Of a stretch of 24,178 nt of DNA, positions 21,143-24,178 are shown piece by piece; the first letter of the stretch is position 1; each line of letters opens with the position of its first letter. The stretch is from Plakobranchus ocellatus (taxonomy: Eukaryota; Mollusca; Gastropoda; Plakobranchidae): NCBI GenBank assembly GCA_019648995.1, contig BLXT01004610.1, forward strand, positions 2,799,774-2,823,951. Direction: 5' to 3'. The translations under genes were made by a program, and so were the position numbers. Below the pieces are notes generated by a model. That model was not told the origin of the DNA, ran no database searches, and saw only the letters and a program-made list of their open reading frames with translations.

Positions 21143-21962
21143 CTAGAAACAATTTCAAAACATAGCAATGTCAGTGATCATTTATTTATTGTGTTTGTTT
21201 GTTTTACTAAACAAGCTATCCATACATTATGGACAATGAACTTTATAATCATGGTAACTTTAATATTTTCTTTACTTTTCTGCAGCATTGCTTTTTTAAA
21301 TTGTCAGCCTGCAGAGCTTTAGCACATTTGAGTTTAAAGAAACAGGGCATTCATATCATCAGCAAAACAAAAAAATTTGACATACTCTAGAGTCAAAGCC
21401 TATCTCACAATTTGCGCACTTAAAAAAAACAAAGCAGCTTTTCAGCCTCTTTGGAAAACATTATATATTTGAAAACCTATGCATTTTGTACAGTTTTTCT
21501 ATAAGACTTGACTTAATGATCATCCTTAACTTAGTTGTCACTGAAATTCTCCTCATGTAATATCAATAGTCTCAGGGACAAACCCTCAAACTCCGGAATT
21601 TACCACTTAAGCGATTTTGCTTTTGAATGGTAGAGGGTTTGTGCCCTAGGCCATTGATATACTAACAGGTCATTCTCACTTTACTTTGTACATTATAAAT
21701 CTCTACATGTAGTTACTTTGTAGCTGAGTATTTTTCTCTCTCTGCCGGTCTCCAGTCATAGTTTATTTATTAAGCTCCATCTCTCTAATTCTTATCTTAC
21801 TGCTGTTCAGTATGTTGATTCCAAGAGGCCTATATTATAATAGTCTATTAATCGGAGACATTCTTGATTCTACTCCTAGACTGTAACGCTGTATTTTGAT
21901 AAAGTTAACAAAGTATTTCTCAGTTCTTCAATACAGCCTCTTATTCTTAGCTTCATACTCAC
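21143..21962 (-). other. Probable 5' UTR intron
   Basis: 820 bp with a GTGAGT donor and TTTCTAG acceptor on the minus strand. Contains the foldback element. Confidence 0.55.
21560..21660. repeat. Foldback (inverted repeat) element, 101 bp
   Basis: The left arm begins ATATCAATAG and runs to GGGACAAACCCTC. The right arm, reverse-complemented, begins ATATCAATGG and runs to GGGCACAAACCCTC. The arms are about 28 bp and mostly complementary around a loop of about 45 bp. It lies in the intron between the non-coding first exon and coding exon 1. It could be a small MITE; no clear target duplication is visible. Confidence 0.6.
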
Positions 21963-22075
21963 CTGCCAGGCTAAAAGTCAGTGCGGTAAAGGGGAATGGT
22001 GGGAGAGGTAGAGCCAACAACGATTGCTTCAATTGATTGCTTGATTAGGAAAGGCAAGGAGGTGCTTCAGTCATG
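21963..22075 (-). other. Likely non-coding first exon (5' UTR); upstream end uncertain
   Basis: The minus strand has a strong donor (GGCAG, then GTGAGT) at 21963/21962 that pairs well with the acceptor before coding exon 1. The sequence is less AT-rich than its surroundings. It contains a short upstream ORF (22074-22045, ATG to TAA, nine codons) if transcription starts above 22074. The start site is not visible, so the upper boundary is a guess. Confidence 0.5.
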
Positions 22076-22099
22076 GGAATGAATGATGCATTGCTAAAT

Positions 22100-22187
22100 C
22101 TTATACGAATGGGTGCCAGCCATGTAACCTTGTGTATGTTAATAAATTGTAAATTTAAGCAAATTTTAATCTTACTTTTCGATTGGT
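22100..22187 (-). promoter_or_regulatory. Possible core promoter: CCAAT box and TATA-like element
   Basis: On the minus strand an AACCAATC motif lies at 22188-22181 and a TATAAG motif at 22105-22100, upstream of the probable first exon. Spacing is plausible, but both motifs are common in AT-rich DNA. Confidence 0.25.
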
Positions 22188-22349
22188 TAGAGATAGCTGT
22201 TATATTGGCCAGGTGGCCATTGCAGCTGAGCACTTTCTTTAACACCACCATTTTTGGTTTTTTAACAGTGTTCAGGGGATGTGTTTATAGTGCCATTACA
22301 GCAAAGATCCTGTTACAGCCAAGGCTGTTTTATATTGGACTCTAAAAGT

Positions 22350-24178
22350 TGTATATTTCTGGTGCCAAATGACCTACAAGCCTTCTCTGTTAAGGTAGGT
22401 ATCAATAGCTGTATCTCATCAGAGATTTCTGTTGACAAAGAGCCAGTCATGTAGACTGAATAGGCCTTAGCATAGGCTCACAAATAGCTGACAAGACAGA
22501 CTGATGTTGCGGTTACTGTGGGCAGCCCAGCTACAAGTTAGCCTGATGATTTGCGTACAAGACTGGCTTTGTGGTTCACAGAGCAACAGTCAGTAGAATT
22601 ATGTGTAGTAACGTGATGGCACTACCCTTACCTTTTCCCTTACCCAACAGAGCCGCTGACATAAAAATACCAGGCTGTAAAACACAAAGGATAGCTCCGA
22701 GCTGCCTCCTTTAGGCTAACCAGTACTATTAGGGACTGGCTATTTTAACTTTTTAAGCCTCTTGACCTATAAACATCTCGTCTTCATGACTCTACTTATT
22801 GATTTGTATTGAATGCCTCATTGAGTGGTATCAAACAATCAATCCTCAAATCCATAGAACATTATGTTTCTGAGCTTTGAATCACAGACAAAAAAAGTTC
22901 TTAAAGTTGGAAGTACTGTGTACATTTTTCTTCAACTTAGAAGTAGGGGGAATTGTGTTCTATAATTGAGTAAATATGAATGGAAAAGTTAAGCCTTTAT
23001 CTTCAGTTAGTACAGTTGATAAAACACATCAATTTCCATCTGAATCCCCTGTTAAGTTTGACTGATTAAGCAAGGAGTCTAGATCTATATCCGCAATGTT
23101 GTTGGTCATTTTATATGCATCAGTTAAAAATCGTCTACGCTTCCTTCCTTTCAAAGAATGCAGTATTTAAAATTGAAATTTATATGTAACTCTCTGCTCC
23201 ATATATTCCTACAAATTTATATGACATGAACATGCTTGCACCTAGTAAAAAAAATTCCTTGTATATGTGAAAATGTTTGCTGCATTTAAATTTTATTAGA
23301 CTAGATTACTATAAATTTTGTGTGCAGAATAATAATCAATTATGAAATTGAATCTAACTAGTGGCAGATCTCATGGATGTTGGTATATAGTCTATCTCCA
23401 TGAAGATTTCCGTGAAAAAATATGTGGAGTCCATTTCTTGATGGGGTCAACTCAAGATGGGGTTTCTTGCAGATCTACTAAGATCTTCTAGATTCTAGAT
23501 CTAGAGCATGATTAAGATTCTATATTTTTAAATGGATCTAATTTACTTCCAAGACTAAATCTAAATAAAGATCCATGATCATGAAGATTCTATATGTAAT
23601 CTAGATATAATTTAGATCCAGATCTAAGCCTAATCATCTTTTATTTACCTTTACTTAAGTTGTCTCTGACAGGACTAGATCTATATCTATATCTAGATCT
23701 CAGCCTAGTAGATCTGTATCTAGATTAGTGAAGAGTGCTGGTCGTAGGCAAGTCTGCTAGAACAAGATCCTGGATCTAAAATTAGATTTCGGTATGCGTA
23801 TTCGAAGGCCGGAATTATAGGCTAATTACATCGATTACTGTCGATTACTGCCGCGATTCCAACTTTGCTCCTCCTTCTTTACTATTAGGATTTAATTTTA
23901 GTTACTTTCATTGACGTTGTTGTTGTTGTAGCTGTTGTTTAATGTTTTTACTTATTTTCATTTTTTTTTTAATTAATGAGTGTCCAGGCCTTACATCTCC
24001 ATTGAAAGTTGGTTACCATGCTTAGTCCGTCCTAAAAACTGGAACAACCTGAGCAGCGACCACGGTTTTATATAAATATTTATATTCTAAAAAACATAAT
24101 TTATCATTCACACTATCTGGCTATAAATTTTTTCGTCTACATCTAGCTATAAGCTTATCTCTTCCTTTAACTGCTCGC
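22350..24178. other. Gene-free flank with TAGATC-rich low complexity
   Basis: No coding exon is supported on either strand. About 23455-23780 is dense in overlapping AGATCT and TCTAGA motifs, a degenerate simple-sequence tract. A short GTT microsatellite lies at about 23919-23930. The minus strand here is upstream of the main gene, so distal regulatory sequence is possible but not visible. Confidence 0.55.

Overview
The window looks like invertebrate animal nuclear DNA. It is AT-rich, with long introns, many homopolymer runs, short decayed repeats and GT-AG introns. Degenerate TAGATC-rich stretches, a tRNA-type SINE and the overall texture would fit a mollusc, perhaps a heterobranch gastropod, but this is a guess from impression and not from a marker gene.

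One protein-coding gene dominates, on the minus strand from about 22.1 kb down to about 6.7 kb. I could join eleven coding exons: 21114-20437, 19773-19648, 18553-18434, 16923-16805, 16210-15042, 13938-13773, 12647-12406, 11307-11076, 10116-9879, 9134-8906 and 7427-7174. Every junction has GT-AG ends and every phase matches (0,0,0,2,1,2,1,2,0,1). The result is 3573 nt, or 1190 residues plus a stop. A non-coding first exon probably ends at 21963, and polyadenylation signals lie at 6752-6747 or 6222-6217.

The predicted protein reads in order: a charged, probably disordered N-terminus; an evenly spaced four-cysteine cluster (C174, C179, C184, C189); a PDZ domain (about 203-286); a Ser/Pro-rich linker; a Roc-like GTPase fold that has lost its P-loop, DxxG and G4 residues (about 355-600); a COR domain (about 720-1010); an acidic linker; and a C-terminal death domain (about 1085-1180). 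This is a Roco-family scaffold with a dead Roc domain between a PDZ and a death domain. I cannot name a characterised protein with this order. It would be expected to act as a cytoplasmic adaptor or dimerising scaffold in death or innate-immune type signalling, but that is inference.

Left flank (1-6700): a 39-bp tandem array at the very start, a long stretch without genes, a 37-bp inverted pair at 3513 and 4895, and a decayed protein-like stretch at about 5683-6690 on the minus strand. Introns carry a 343-bp piggyBac-like MITE flanked by TTAA (17613-17955), a tRNA-derived SINE (about 11838-11995) and a foldback element (21560-21660). Right flank (22.3-24.2 kb): the likely promoter of the main gene, then AT-rich DNA with TAGATC-type low complexity and no gene that I can see.
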